Positions 17,576-26,695 of a stretch of 64,000 bases of DNA are shown here, one piece after another; positions within the stretch are counted from its first letter, which is position 1; each line of letters opens with the position of its first letter. Source of the stretch: Georgenia satyanarayanai (lineage in GTDB: Bacteria > Actinomycetota > Actinomycetes > Actinomycetales > Actinomycetaceae). The notes under the pieces were generated by a model. The model was given only the letters and a program-made list of their open reading frames with translations. It did not search any database and was not told the DNA's origin. The position numbers and the translations under genes were made by a program. The stretch covers positions 62,001 through 126,000 of the forward strand of contig NZ_JAMBNZ010000009.1 in the NCBI RefSeq assembly GCF_023715365.1, in the 5' to 3' direction.

Positions 17576-17982
17576 CCCGCCGTCCCCGGCGCAGCGCCCG
17601 GGCGCTGTTCACGGCCACCCTCCTCCTCAGCGAGGCGATGGTCGTCCTCTTCGCCGGCCTGGTCGCCTACGGCCTGCGCCTGGCCCCGGTGCGGGAGATC
17701 GTCCTCGGCGGTGCGGTGCTCGCGCTGTGGGCCGTCCTCGCCGGCGTCCTCGTGCGCCGCGGCACGGTCGGGTACGTCCTCGGCTCGCTGCTCCAGCTCG
17801 CGCTCATCGCCACCGGGCTCGTCGTGCCGATGATGTACGCCGTCGGCGGCGTCTTCGCGCTGCTGTGGCTCGTGTCCCTGCGCGTCGGCGGGCAGATCGA
17901 CGCCGAGCGCGTGGTGCGGGAGGACGCCGAGCGCGAGCACGAGGAGCGCCGCGGCGCGGGGGAGGCCGCGACGGGCCGGTAG
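17572..17982 (+). CDS. DUF4233 membrane protein
   Basis: A 136-residue protein with four hydrophobic segments (about 13-35, 40-60, 65-85, 85-105) and a charged C-terminal tail. It matches the small DUF4233 family, which in most actinobacteria sits between folC and ndk. Here it keeps the ndk neighbour but not folC. The GTG start overlaps the stop of the HAD gene. Function unknown. Confidence 0.85.
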   Translation: MTRRPRRSARALFTATLLLSEAMVVLFAGLVAYGLRLAPVREIVLGGAVLALWAVLAGVLVRRGTVGYVLGSLLQLALIATGLVVPMMYAVGGVFALLWLVSLRVGGQIDAERVVREDAEREHEERRGAGEAATGR

Positions 17983-17985
17983 GGT
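17980..17985 (+). promoter_or_regulatory. ndk: -10 element of a leaderless ndk transcript
   Basis: TAGGGT overlaps the stop codon of the DUF4233 gene and ends 7 nt before the ndk GTG. No ribosome-binding site stands between them, so ndk may have its own leaderless mRNA besides read-through. Confidence 0.5.
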
Positions 17986-17992
17986 CGGTCGC

Positions 17993-18418
17993 GTGACTTC
18001 CACCGAACGTACCCTCGTCCTCATCAAGCCCGACGGCGTCCAGCGCTCCCTCGTCGGGGAGGTCCTGCGCCGCATCGAGGCCAAGGGCTACCGCATCGTC
18101 GCCCTCGAGATGCGCAGCGCCGACGCCGAGCTCCTCGGCGAGCACTACGCCGAGCACCGCGGGCGCCCCCACTTCGAGCCGCTCATCGAGTTCATGGGCT
18201 CCGGCCCGCTCGTCGCCGCCGTCGTCGAGGGCAACCGCGTGATCGAGGGCTTCCGGTCCCTCGCCGGCACCACCGAGCCGACGACGGCGGCCCCCGGCAC
18301 CATCCGCGGCGACCTCGCCCGCGCGTGGGACACCAAGGTCATCCAGAACCTCGTCCACGGCTCCGACTCCCCGGAGTCCGCCGAGCGCGAGATCTCCCTC
18401 TGGTTCCCCACGTTCTGA
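17993..18418 (+). CDS. ndk: Nucleoside diphosphate kinase
   Basis: A 141-residue enzyme transferring the gamma phosphate between nucleoside triphosphates and diphosphates through a phospho-histidine. Visible features are [14 protein letters not shown] near the N-terminus and the active-site motif NLVHGSDS with His122. It has full family length and ends in the characteristic LWFPTF. A strong palindromic hairpin follows at 18435. Confidence 0.97.
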   Translation: MTSTERTLVLIKPDGVQRSLVGEVLRRIEAKGYRIVALEMRSADAELLGEHYAEHRGRPHFEPLIEFMGSGPLVAAVVEGNRVIEGFRSLAGTTEPTTAAPGTIRGDLARAWDTKVIQNLVHGSDSPESAEREISLWFPTF

Positions 18419-18434
18419 CACACCCCACCGTCCG

Positions 18435-18478
18435 CGCCGAGAGCTGAGCCGTTCCCCGGAACAGCTCGGCTCTCGGCG
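18435..18478. terminator. Long palindromic hairpin between convergent ndk and the dehydrogenase gene
   Basis: A 21-bp inverted repeat (18435-18455 and 18458-18478) with one mismatch and one G-U pair and a two-base loop lies between the stops of the plus-strand ndk and the minus-strand dehydrogenase gene. It is well placed as a bidirectional terminator. Each arm starts CGCCGAGAGC, so it resembles two facing copies of the intergenic repeat seen at 16012 and 47526. Confidence 0.75.
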
Positions 18479-18492
18479 TCGTGGGGCGTGGG

Positions 18493-19548
18493 TCAGTAGA
18501 ACTCGCGCGTGTCCATGACGTTGCGCAGCGGCTGGCCGTCCAGCAGCCGCGTGGCGTTCTCGGCGAAGAGTGCGGCGATCCGGCGCGGCTCCTGCTCGGA
18601 GAGTGCGGCGGTGTGAGGGCTGAGGAGCACGCTCGGGTGGCCCCACAGCGGACTGTCGACGGGCAGCGGCTCCACGGCCGTGACGTCGAGCGCCGCGAAC
18701 CCGACGCGGCCGGCGTCGAGGGCCTCGACCAGCGCGGCCTCGTCGACGACGGTCCCACGGCCGACGTTGACGAAGAGGGTGCCGGCTCGCAGGCCACCGA
18801 AGACCTCGGCCCCGAGGAGGCCGGTCGTCCGGTCGGTGCCCGGCAGCGCCGACACGATCGCGTCCGCCTGCGCGGCCGCGGCGGCGAGGTCGTCGAGCGG
18901 GACGACGCGGTCGACGTGCTCGAGGGCCTCGCGCCGGCGGCTCGTGCCCCAGACGGTGGCGCCCAGCGCCGCGAAGCGCTGCGCGACGACGCGACCGATG
19001 CCGCCGAGCCCGACGACGAGGACCGTCATCTCGCTCACGTGCCGCATGAGGCGCCGGCCGTCGCCCCACGTGCGTGACGCCTGGTCGGCCTCGAGCCGCC
19101 GCAGGTCCTTCGCGCCGGCGAGCACACCGAAGAGAGCCCACTCGGCCAGCGTCTCGGCGTGCATGCCCGCGCTCGTCGTCACGGTGACGCGCCCGAGCTC
19201 CTCGGCAGTGAGCCGTGCGGCCTTGACCTGACCGCCGCCGCCCGCGGCGGTCGTGTGGACCCACCGCAGCCGCAGGTTGCTGCGCACGGTCCGGGCGAGC
19301 GCCTCGGGGGAGACGTCGGGGATCCCGAAGAGCGCGTCCGCCTCGTGGAGCAGAGCCTCGAAGGCATGCTGCTGCGCCGGGTCGCGGCGCCAGGCGGGGT
19401 CACCCTCCCAGTCGCCGCTCCAGCGCCACGGCGGGGTGAGCCCAGGTCCGCGCAGCAGCTCGATGCGCGGCTCGCGGCGGAGGATGAGCTCCACCGATGC
19501 GTCGTCGAGGGTGACGCCGAGCGCCACCTTGAGGGTGTGGTCCGGCAC
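18493..19548 (-). CDS. D-2-hydroxyacid dehydrogenase family protein
   Basis: A 351-residue NAD(P)-dependent dehydrogenase. The Rossmann motif VVGLGGIGRVVAQRF, the substrate/catalytic Arg in VNVGRGTVVDE, the Glu in VTAVEPLP and the catalytic His in LLSPHTAALS are all present. The N-terminal catalytic part is divergent and Trp-rich. The GTG start follows GAAGGAG. It is the last gene of a minus-strand cluster with a fumarylacetoacetate-hydrolase-like enzyme and a carboxylate transporter, so it probably reduces or oxidises a 2-oxo or 2-hydroxy acid in a degradation route. Confidence 0.9.
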   Translation of the reverse strand: MPDHTLKVALGVTLDDASVELILRREPRIELLRGPGLTPPWRWSGDWEGDPAWRRDPAQQHAFEALLHEADALFGIPDVSPEALARTVRSNLRLRWVHTTAAGGGGQVKAARLTAEELGRVTVTTSAGMHAETLAEWALFGVLAGAKDLRRLEADQASRTWGDGRRLMRHVSEMTVLVVGLGGIGRVVAQRFAALGATVWGTSRRREALEHVDRVVPLDDLAAAAAQADAIVSALPGTDRTTGLLGAEVFGGLRAGTLFVNVGRGTVVDEAALVEALDAGRVGFAALDVTAVEPLPVDSPLWGHPSVLLSPHTAALSEQEPRRIAALFAENATRLLDGQPLRNVMDTREFY

Positions 19549-19591
19549 GGGATCTCCTTCGGTGGGGGCGGCAGGGCCGGGTGGGGCTAGG

Positions 19592-20353
19592 TCAGCGCAG
19601 CGGGGTCTCGAGGCGGGTGCCGCCGGCGAGCACCGTGGCGACGCGACCGGGGCCGGCCTCGTGGTTGGACAGCGGTGCGCCCGCCATGACGACGTCGCCC
19701 GGGCCCAGACGTAACCACCGGGCGACGTAGGCGAGGGACTCCCTCACGGGGACGGGCATTGCCTCCACCGTCGTCGCGCACACGCGGGTGCCGTCGAGCT
19801 CGAGGGCGAGCAGCCCGGTGTCGAGGGACGCCGCTGTGTCGATCCACGGTCCCAGCGGCGTGGAGCCGTCCCCGCCCTTGGACTCGAAGTTGCGCGGGTC
19901 GAGCGTGGAGCGGTCCGGGTAGGAGATGTCGTTGACGGCGGTGACGCCGAGGACGAACTCGTGGGCGTTCCCCTCGTTGAGGTCCGGGCCCTCCGGGCTG
20001 CCGGTGTCACGGCCGATGACGACCGCAACCTCCGCCTCCATGACGGCGCGTCCCGCGTCGCGGCGCAGGCGCACCGGCTCACCGTGCGCGACGACGGTGC
20101 GCGGGCTCTTGAGCCAGGCCTGCACGGGGGAGGGGTGCTCCGACGTGCCCCGGTTCTGCGCGATACCGACGAGCACCGTGGGCACGGTCGGGGGCAGCAG
20201 CCGCAGCCCCGCAGCCGGCACGGCCTCGCCGTCGTCGTGGGGGCGGCGTCCCTCGGTGAAGGCGACGTACGGGTCCCCGACGGGCCGGACGACGTCGCCG
20301 TCGAACCGGACGTGGCGGACCGTGCCGTCGAGGACCGCGCGTCCGATGCGCAT
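19592..20353 (-). CDS. Fumarylacetoacetate hydrolase family protein
   Basis: A 253-residue protein of the FAH/HpaG-type fold. The metal-binding elements are visible: VMEAEVAVVIGRD (two acidic ligands), GVTAVNDISYPD (Asp ligand), and the lysine-containing KGGDGSTPLGPWI. Members hydrolyse acylpyruvates or decarboxylate or isomerise catechol-pathway products; the substrate here is unknown. The ATG shares one base with the transporter stop (TGATG), indicating co-translation. The C-terminal part is short and ends at residue 253 (RLETPLR). Confidence 0.88.
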   Translation of the reverse strand: MRIGRAVLDGTVRHVRFDGDVVRPVGDPYVAFTEGRRPHDDGEAVPAAGLRLLPPTVPTVLVGIAQNRGTSEHPSPVQAWLKSPRTVVAHGEPVRLRRDAGRAVMEAEVAVVIGRDTGSPEGPDLNEGNAHEFVLGVTAVNDISYPDRSTLDPRNFESKGGDGSTPLGPWIDTAASLDTGLLALELDGTRVCATTVEAMPVPVRESLAYVARWLRLGPGDVVMAGAPLSNHEAGPGRVATVLAGGTRLETPLR

Positions 20354-21750
20354 CACCGCACCGCCGTGCTGATCGCCGCGTGCGTCTCGTCGGTGGAGAC
20401 GCGGATGGCGTCGTCGTGCCTGAGGAGGTCGCGGCCCTTGGTCTCGGGCACGAGGAACGTCGACGCCGTCGTGATGAGCGCGAGCGTGGCCATGTACACG
20501 GCGGGAAGCAGCCAGTCGCCGTCGGAGACCGCGAGGAGGTAGGCGCCGAGCACGCCCGCCAGCCCGCCCGCGAGGACCGCGGAGATCTCCCGCGCCATCG
20601 CGACGCCGAGGTATCGGTGGCGGTTGCCGAAGAGCTCGGGCAGCATCGCGCACTGGGGGCCGAGCATGGTGTTGACCGCGACACCGATCCCGATCGCGAT
20701 GACGGCGATGACGCCGACGGGGTGACCCTGGGAGAGCACCCACCAGGCCGGGAAGGAGTACAGCAGCAGGAACACGGCCCCCGCGCGGTAGACGATGCGG
20801 CGGCCGAACCGGTCCGACAGGTGACCGCTGAGCGGAAGCACGACCATCGCGATGAGCGCGCCGAGGGTCACGCCCCATGTCGCGACACCGCGGTCGACGG
20901 GGTTGGCGATGAAGTTGCCGGCGACGAAGGCCAGACCCAGCGTCTGGAACATGTAGGAGCCGCCGTTCTCGGCCATCCGCAGCCCGATCCCGACGACGAC
21001 GCTGGGGAAGCCCGTGGTGAAGATGTCGCGCACGGGTCGTTCGGCGACCTGCTCGTGCTTCTCCAGCTCCACGAAGGTCGGGGTCTCGCGCAGCCGCATG
21101 CGGATGAACAGCGCGAGCAGGATGAGGAGGAAGGAGGAGAGGAAGGGCAGGCGCCAGGCCCAGCCGAAGAAGACCTCGTCGGGCAGCAGGGACATGAGTG
21201 AGAACACCAGGGCGGCGAGCAGGGTGCCGAGCTGGATGCCGATGAAGGGCAGCGCGGAGAAGAAGCCGCGGCGCCGGACCGGGGAGTACTCGGCCATGAG
21301 CACCGTCGCGCCTGCCTGCTCGGCCCCCGCCCCGAAGCCCTGGAGGAGACGGAGCACCGTCAGCAGGACGGGAGCCCAGACGCCGATCGAGTCGTAGGTG
21401 GGAAGCACGCCGATGAGCGTCGTGGCCCCGCCCATGAGGGCGATCGTCACGACGAGCACCCACTTGCGGCCGAGCCGGTCGCCGAGCGTGCCGAAGAAGA
21501 GGCCGCCGAGCGGACGGGCGACGAACCCGACTCCGAAGGAGGCGAGCGAGGCGACGACGGCGAGCTCCGGCGGAAGGTTGGAGAAGAACAGGTCACCGAA
21601 GATCAACGCCGAGAAGAGCCCGTACAGGGCGAAGTCGAAGTACTCGAGTGCGCTTCCCACGCTCGAGGCGAGCGTCGCGCGGCGCAGGTTGTCGGCGTAG
21701 TCCGGATCGTCCGTGTGGTCCAGGCGCCTGGTGGTGTCGTCGTTGGTCAC
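20353..21750 (-). CDS. MFS transporter, metabolite:H+ symporter (MHS) family
   Basis: A 465-residue protein with 12 predicted membrane spans. The first-span signature SALEYFDFALYG, the loop-2/3 motif GDRLGRKWVL, the RXXQGFGAGAEQAG motif in span 4, and a second GHLSDRFGRR loop identify the MHS group (ShiA, KgtP, ProP), which takes up carboxylic acids or related solutes with protons. The GTG start follows GAGGGG. It heads a three-gene unit with FAH-like and dehydrogenase genes under a promoter at 21789-21817, so it likely imports that pathway's substrate. Confidence 0.92.
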   Translation of the reverse strand: MTNDDTTRRLDHTDDPDYADNLRRATLASSVGSALEYFDFALYGLFSALIFGDLFFSNLPPELAVVASLASFGVGFVARPLGGLFFGTLGDRLGRKWVLVVTIALMGGATTLIGVLPTYDSIGVWAPVLLTVLRLLQGFGAGAEQAGATVLMAEYSPVRRRGFFSALPFIGIQLGTLLAALVFSLMSLLPDEVFFGWAWRLPFLSSFLLILLALFIRMRLRETPTFVELEKHEQVAERPVRDIFTTGFPSVVVGIGLRMAENGGSYMFQTLGLAFVAGNFIANPVDRGVATWGVTLGALIAMVVLPLSGHLSDRFGRRIVYRAGAVFLLLYSFPAWWVLSQGHPVGVIAVIAIGIGVAVNTMLGPQCAMLPELFGNRHRYLGVAMAREISAVLAGGLAGVLGAYLLAVSDGDWLLPAVYMATLALITTASTFLVPETKGRDLLRHDDAIRVSTDETHAAISTAVR

Positions 21751-21788
21751 GTGCCATCCCCTCGATAGGCGTGCTCCGTTGCGTGTGA

Positions 21789-21817
21789 ACCGTAACACCA
21801 TGCTGAACGACGTACAA
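21789..21817 (-). promoter_or_regulatory. Promoter of the transporter-FAH-dehydrogenase unit with candidate IclR sites
   Basis: On the minus strand, -35 TTGTAC (21812-21817) and -10 TACGGT (21789-21794) are separated by 17 bp. Two direct copies of GTTCAGC (minus-strand reading) flank and overlap the -35 region, starting 19 bp apart. They are good candidates for binding by the adjacent IclR-type regulator. Confidence 0.6.
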
Positions 21818-21844
21818 CCGGCTGAACAGATTGATGCTGGGTCG

Positions 21845-22639
21845 TCAGACTGCCGGTCGGTGGAGGGGGTTCGTCAGGGCCTGTGCCGCCGTGAGGAGCG
21901 CGGCGCCCACCTCCGCGACCCGCGCCTCGTCCGCCTCCTCGGTGAGGAGCGCGGCGCCCATCGCCAGCGGCGGATCGACCGGCGCCCACGGCTCGAGCGG
22001 GACGGCGACCCCGGTGATCCGCGCGAGCGAGGCGCCGCGGTCGATCGCGTAGCCGCGCTCGCGGGTCGCGGCGAGTGTGGGGAGGAGCTCGTCCACGGTC
22101 GTCGGGCTGTCCGGGGTCAGCTGCCGGAAGGGCTGCGAGTCCGCCAGGAGGGAGCGCACCTGGGCGTCGTCGACGGTGGACAGGAGGGCCAGCCCGGTGG
22201 CGGTCATGGCCGCCGGCAGCCGCGAGCCGAGAGGGGTGCCGAAGCGGTTGGGCCACCGCCCCTCGTGCCGCGCGAGGTAGACCGCCTCGCTGCCGTCGAG
22301 CATGGCGATCTGCACCACCTCACCGTGGAGCACCGGCGACGCGGCGACGACCCGGTAGAACTCGCGGACCTGGTTGAACTGCTGCGCGTAGGCGCCTCCG
22401 AGCTCGGCCACCCGCCGCCCCAGCCGGTAGCCGCCGTTGTCCCGCTCGATCATCGCGCCGTCCTCAAGGGCCGCGCACAGGTTCGCCGTCGAGGACTTCG
22501 CGATGCCCAGGGCCCGGGCGATCTCGCTGAGCGTCAAGGGGACCCCCTGCGCGTCCGCCAGCAGGGTGAGGATCCGCAGCGAGCGCGACACCGCGGGGGC
22601 GGGGCCACGCTCGGGCGCACCGGTCGGTGCATCGGTCAT
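21845..22639 (-). CDS. IclR-family transcriptional regulator
   Basis: A 264-residue protein. Residues about 20-85 are a winged helix-turn-helix (SRSLRILTLLADAQG, then TLSEIARALGIAKSSTANLC). The rest is the GAF-like effector domain with the family landmarks LGSRLPAAMTATGLALLS and AIDRGASLARITGVAVPL. The ATG follows GAAGGAA. It lies directly upstream of, and on the same strand as, the transporter-FAH-dehydrogenase unit, which it most likely controls in response to a pathway aromatic or organic acid. Confidence 0.92.
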   Translation of the reverse strand: MTDAPTGAPERGPAPAVSRSLRILTLLADAQGVPLTLSEIARALGIAKSSTANLCAALEDGAMIERDNGGYRLGRRVAELGGAYAQQFNQVREFYRVVAASPVLHGEVVQIAMLDGSEAVYLARHEGRWPNRFGTPLGSRLPAAMTATGLALLSTVDDAQVRSLLADSQPFRQLTPDSPTTVDELLPTLAATRERGYAIDRGASLARITGVAVPLEPWAPVDPPLAMGAALLTEEADEARVAEVGAALLTAAQALTNPLHRPAV

Positions 22640-22744
22640 GCGAGGTTCCTTCGGGTCGGGCGGCCGGGTACGCGACCAACCTAGCCAAGCGGACTGCGGC
22701 AGGGGACCGGCCCGCGACTCCCCGGGGACCGCGGTTCCGCCCGT

Positions 22745-22750
22745 TAGGCT
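22745..22750 (+). promoter_or_regulatory. smc: -10 element of a leaderless smc transcript
   Basis: TAGGCT ends 6 nt before the smc GTG. No ribosome-binding site lies between, so translation probably starts at the very 5' end of the mRNA. Confidence 0.5.
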
Positions 22751-22756
22751 GCTTCC

Positions 22757-25700
22757 GTGCATCTCAAGACGCTGACGCTGCGGGGGTTCAAGTCCTTCGC
22801 GTCAGCGACGACCCTGCACCTGGAGCCGGGGATCACCTGCGTGGTGGGGCCCAACGGCTCGGGCAAGTCCAACGTCGTCGACGCCCTGTCGTGGGTCATG
22901 GGCGAGCAGGGCGCCAAGTCGCTGCGCGGCGGCTCGATGTCCGACGTCATCTTCGCCGGCACCTCCTCGCGCGCGCCGCTCGGCCGCGCTGAGGTGTCCC
23001 TGACGATCGACAACTCCGACGGGCTGCTGCCCATCGACTACTCCGAGGTGACGATCTCCCGCACCCTCTTCCGGGGCGGCGGCTCGGAGTACGCCATCAA
23101 CGGGGAGTCCTGCCGGCTCCTGGACATCCAGGAGCTCCTCTCCGACACCGGCATGGGCCGGGAGATGCACGTCATCGTCGGGCAGGGGCAGCTCGACGCC
23201 GTCCTGTCCGCCGGGCCCGAGGAGCGCCGCGGCTTCATCGAGGAGGCCGCCGGCGTCCTCAAGCACCGCCGCCGCAAGGAGAAGGCGCTGCGCAAGCTCG
23301 AGGCGATGAAGGCCAACGTCGACCGCGTCAACGACCTGTCGACCGAGATCCGCCGCCAGCTCGGCCCGCTCGCCCGCCAGGCCGACGTCGCGCGCCGCGC
23401 GCAGGTCATCCAGGCCGACCTGCGCGACTCCCGCGCCCGCCTGCTGGCTGACGACCTCGTCCAGCTCACCGCCACCCTCCAGCGGGAGGTCGCCGACGAG
23501 ACGGCGCTGCGGGAGCGGCGCACTGCCGTCGAGGCCGCCGCGGACTCCGCCCGCAGCCGCCTCGCCGCCCTCGAGGCACATGCCGCGGCCGCCGCGCCGC
23601 TCCTGCGCGAGGCGACCGACACGTGGCACTCCCTGTCCGGGCTGCGCGAGCGCCTGCGCGGCCTGCACTCCCTGGCCGCGGAGCGCACCCGCCTGCTCGG
23701 CGCCCCCACCCAGGAGCACCGCGGCACCGACCCCGACGAGCTCGACGCCCGCGCCGCCCGCGCCCGCGAGGAGGAGCAGGCGCTCGCCGCGGAGGTCGAG
23801 GCCGCCCGCGCCGCCCGTGACGCCGTCGTCGCCGAGCGCACCCGCCTCGAGGACGCCGAGCGCGAGGCCGAGCGAGCGCTGGCCGCCGTCCACCGGGGCG
23901 TCGCGGACCGCCGCGAGGGGCTCGCGCGGCTCACCGGGCAGGTCGCCGCCCGCCGCAGCGCCGCGGAGGCCGCCCAGGCCGAGCTCGGGCGCCTGCGCGC
24001 CAGCCTCGCCGAGGCCGAGGAGCGCAGCCGCCACGCCCAGGCCGAGTTCACCGCCCTCGAGCAGCAGGTCGCCGGCGAGGAGGAGGGCGAGGAGGGCCTG
24101 GACGAGGCGCACGAGGAGGCCCTGGAGGAGCTCGACGCCGCCGAGGCCGCCCTCGCCGCGCTCCACGAGGAGGAGCGCACCGCCGAGGGCGAGCGCCGCA
24201 CCTGGCAGACCCGCCGCGACACCCTCGAGCTCTCCCTCGTCCGCAAGGACGGCACCGGTGCGCTCCTCGAGGCCGCCGAGCGCCTCGCCGGACTGCGCGG
24301 CTCCCTGCCGGACGCGCTGAGCGTCGAGCACGGCTACGAGGCCGCCGTCGCCGCCGTCCTCGGCGCCCACACCGACGCCGCCGTCGTCGAGTCCACCGAC
24401 GTCGCCGTCGACGCCATCCGCCGCGCCCGCGACGAGGACCTCGGCCAGGTGCGTCTCGTCGTCGCCGGTGCCGCCACCCCCGACGACGACGCCGCCGCCC
24501 CCGCGGGCGGGCGCTGGGCCAGGGACGTCGTCACGGCCGACGGCGAGCTCGCGGGTGCCGTGACCACCCTGCTGGCCGGCGCCGTCGTCGTCGACGACCT
24601 CGCCACCGCTCGGGCCGCCGTCGCGGCCGCCGACGTCCTCGCCGTCACCCGCGACGGCGACGTCCTCTCCCGCGCCAAGGCCGCCGGCGGCACGGGTGCC
24701 GGCCCGAACGTCCTCGAGCTGCACGCCGCCCACGAGGAGGCCGTCACCGAGGCGGACGGCGCGACCGCCCGCGCCGAGCAGGCGCGTTTCGGGCTCGTCG
24801 CCGCCCGTGACCGCGTCGCCCGCGCCCAGGAGTCCGTCGACGCGACCCTCGCCGCCCTGCACGCCTCGGACGCCCGGCTCGCGGGCGTCGCCGAGCAGCT
24901 GGGCCGGCTGGGGTCCGCCGCCCGCTCCGCCGAGGCCGAGGGCGATCGCATCCGCCCCGCGATCGCCGAGCTCGTCACCCAGGGCGAGGAGCACGAGCGC
25001 CAGCTCGCCGAGCTCCTCGCCCGCCTCGAGGTCGCGCAGCGGGAGCCCGAGCGCACCGAGGAGGACCTCACCGCCGCGACGGCCGAGCGTGACCGCGCCG
25101 CCGGTGAGGCCCGCGCCGCGCGGGCCCGGGAGACCGAGGCACGTCTGGCGCTGCGCACCGTCGAGGAGCGGGCCGGGGCCCTGTCCGGCCGGGCCGCGTC
25201 CCTCGAGCGGGCCGCCGAGGCCGAGCGGGTCGCGCGCCGCAAGGCCGCCGAGCGCGAGCAGCGCCGCGCCCGGCAGGCCGAGACCGCGGCTCTCGTCCGC
25301 TCCGGCGCCGAGCAGGCGCTCGCCGTCATCGAGCGCTCGCTGTCCGCAGCCGCGGACGCCCGCGAGGAGGCCGAGGAGGCCCGCGGGGCCCGCGAGCGGG
25401 AGATCGCCCAGGTGCGCACCGAGCTCGAGGGGGCCACCGGCGAGCTCGCGCGGCTCACCGACGCCGTCCATCGTGACGAGGTTGCCCGCACCGAGCAGCG
25501 GCTGCGCATCAGCCAGCTCGAGGAGCGTTCGGTGAGCGAGCTCGGCCTGGACCCCGAGGTGCTCGTCGAGGAGTACGGCCCCCACCAGCCGGTGCCCGTC
25601 GTCGTGCCCGAGGGGGAGGAGCCGCACGAGCCCGTCGCCTACGTGCGCGAGGAGCAGGACAAGCGGCGCAAGCGCGCCGAGCGCGACCTCGCGCGCCTGG

Positions 25701-26311
25701 GCAAGGTCAACCCGCTGGCGCTGGAGGAGCACGCGGCGCTCGCCGAGCGGCACCAGTTCCTCACCGAGCAGCTCGCCGACCTCAAGAAGTCCCGCGCCGA
25801 CCTCATGGAGATCGTCCGGGAGATCGACGAGCGCGTCGAGCGAGTCTTCGCGGAGGCCTACGCGGACACCGCGGCCGCCTTCGACGACGTCTTCGCCCGG
25901 CTCTTCCCCGGCGGCGAGGGCCGCCTCGTCCTCACCGACCCCGAGGACATGCTCACCACCGGCATCGAGATCGAGGCCCGGCCCGCGGGCAAGAAGGTCA
26001 AGCGCCTGTCGCTCCTGTCCGGCGGGGAGCGCTCGCTCACCGCCGTCGCGCTCCTCGTCGCGATCTTCAAGGCGCGGCCCAGCCCCTTCTACGTCATGGA
26101 CGAGGTCGAGGCGGCGCTGGACGACACGAACCTCGGCCGGCTCCTGGAGATCTTCACCGAGCTGCGCGAGGACTCCCAGCTCATCGTCATCACCCACCAG
26201 AAGCGGACGATGGAGATCGCCGACGCCCTGTACGGCGTCACCATGCGCGGGGACGGCGTCACCACCGTCATCAGCCAGCGGCTGGCCGAGGAGGAGCGCG
26301 CCGGGGTGTGA
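22757..26311 (+). CDS. smc: Chromosome segregation protein SMC
   Basis: A 1184-residue full-length SMC ATPase that organises and segregates the chromosome with ScpA/ScpB. Walker A GPNGSGKSN is at residues 31-39. The signature motif LLSGGERSLTAVALL is near residue 1085 and Walker B VMDEVEAALDD near 1111. Two long Ala/Glu/Arg-rich coiled-coil arms (about 170-500 and 660-1010) flank a hinge near 510-650. The arms are unusually rich in Ala, Glu and Arg, as expected at this GC content. smc-ftsY adjacency is typical for actinobacteria. Confidence 0.98.
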   Translation: MHLKTLTLRGFKSFASATTLHLEPGITCVVGPNGSGKSNVVDALSWVMGEQGAKSLRGGSMSDVIFAGTSSRAPLGRAEVSLTIDNSDGLLPIDYSEVTISRTLFRGGGSEYAINGESCRLLDIQELLSDTGMGREMHVIVGQGQLDAVLSAGPEERRGFIEEAAGVLKHRRRKEKALRKLEAMKANVDRVNDLSTEIRRQLGPLARQADVARRAQVIQADLRDSRARLLADDLVQLTATLQREVADETALRERRTAVEAAADSARSRLAALEAHAAAAAPLLREATDTWHSLSGLRERLRGLHSLAAERTRLLGAPTQEHRGTDPDELDARAARAREEEQALAAEVEAARAARDAVVAERTRLEDAEREAERALAAVHRGVADRREGLARLTGQVAARRSAAEAAQAELGRLRASLAEAEERSRHAQAEFTALEQQVAGEEEGEEGLDEAHEEALEELDAAEAALAALHEEERTAEGERRTWQTRRDTLELSLVRKDGTGALLEAAERLAGLRGSLPDALSVEHGYEAAVAAVLGAHTDAAVVESTDVAVDAIRRARDEDLGQVRLVVAGAATPDDDAAAPAGGRWARDVVTADGELAGAVTTLLAGAVVVDDLATARAAVAAADVLAVTRDGDVLSRAKAAGGTGAGPNVLELHAAHEEAVTEADGATARAEQARFGLVAARDRVARAQESVDATLAALHASDARLAGVAEQLGRLGSAARSAEAEGDRIRPAIAELVTQGEEHERQLAELLARLEVAQREPERTEEDLTAATAERDRAAGEARAARARETEARLALRTVEERAGALSGRAASLERAAEAERVARRKAAEREQRRARQAETAALVRSGAEQALAVIERSLSAAADAREEAEEARGAREREIAQVRTELEGATGELARLTDAVHRDEVARTEQRLRISQLEERSVSELGLDPEVLVEEYGPHQPVPVVVPEGEEPHEPVAYVREEQDKRRKRAERDLARLGKVNPLALEEHAALAERHQFLTEQLADLKKSRADLMEIVREIDERVERVFAEAYADTAAAFDDVFARLFPGGEGRLVLTDPEDMLTTGIEIEARPAGKKVKRLSLLSGGERSLTAVALLVAIFKARPSPFYVMDEVEAALDDTNLGRLLEIFTELREDSQLIVITHQKRTMEIADALYGVTMRGDGVTTVISQRLAEEERAGV

Positions 26312-26359
26312 CCACGCCGGTGAGACCGGATAGCACGAATCGCCCGTGCGTGAGTGATA

Positions 26360-26695
26360 ATGGAGCCCATGACGGGGGCGATCCTGGTGACCACGCTCGC
26401 GGCGCTGTGCGCCGCGGGGATCTTCGCTGCCGTCCTCATGGCCCAGCGCCCCGCGGAGGGCTGGGGGACCTGGCTGCGTGCCACGGTCCGCGCCTGGCGG
26501 CGCGAGGACTTCACGTGGGCCGACGAGGTCGACGAGGAGGACGCCGGCGGCCTCGGCACGCTGTACCTCATGAGCGAGCCGGGCAACGCCTACACGACTG
26601 CCGAGGAGCTCGCCGAGCGACTGCGCGACATCCGCGAGCACGCTCCCGCCCTGCCCGACCGCCGCGAGGGTCGGCCGACCGAGGCGCCCGCCTGA
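26360..26695 (+). CDS. Small single-pass membrane protein between smc and ftsY
   Basis: An open frame of 111 residues with one N-terminal transmembrane helix (GAILVTTLAALCAAGIFAAVLM), a Trp-rich juxtamembrane segment (GWGTWLRATVRAWRR), and an acidic soluble tail ending in a Glu/Arg-rich stretch. The start is uncertain: ATG at 26360 and at 26369 are both in frame, GGAG is very close to the second, and GATAAT-like bases at 26356-26361 could be a promoter. Amino-acid composition is protein-like. No family was recognised. Confidence 0.6.
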   Translation: MEPMTGAILVTTLAALCAAGIFAAVLMAQRPAEGWGTWLRATVRAWRREDFTWADEVDEEDAGGLGTLYLMSEPGNAYTTAEELAERLRDIREHAPALPDRREGRPTEAPA

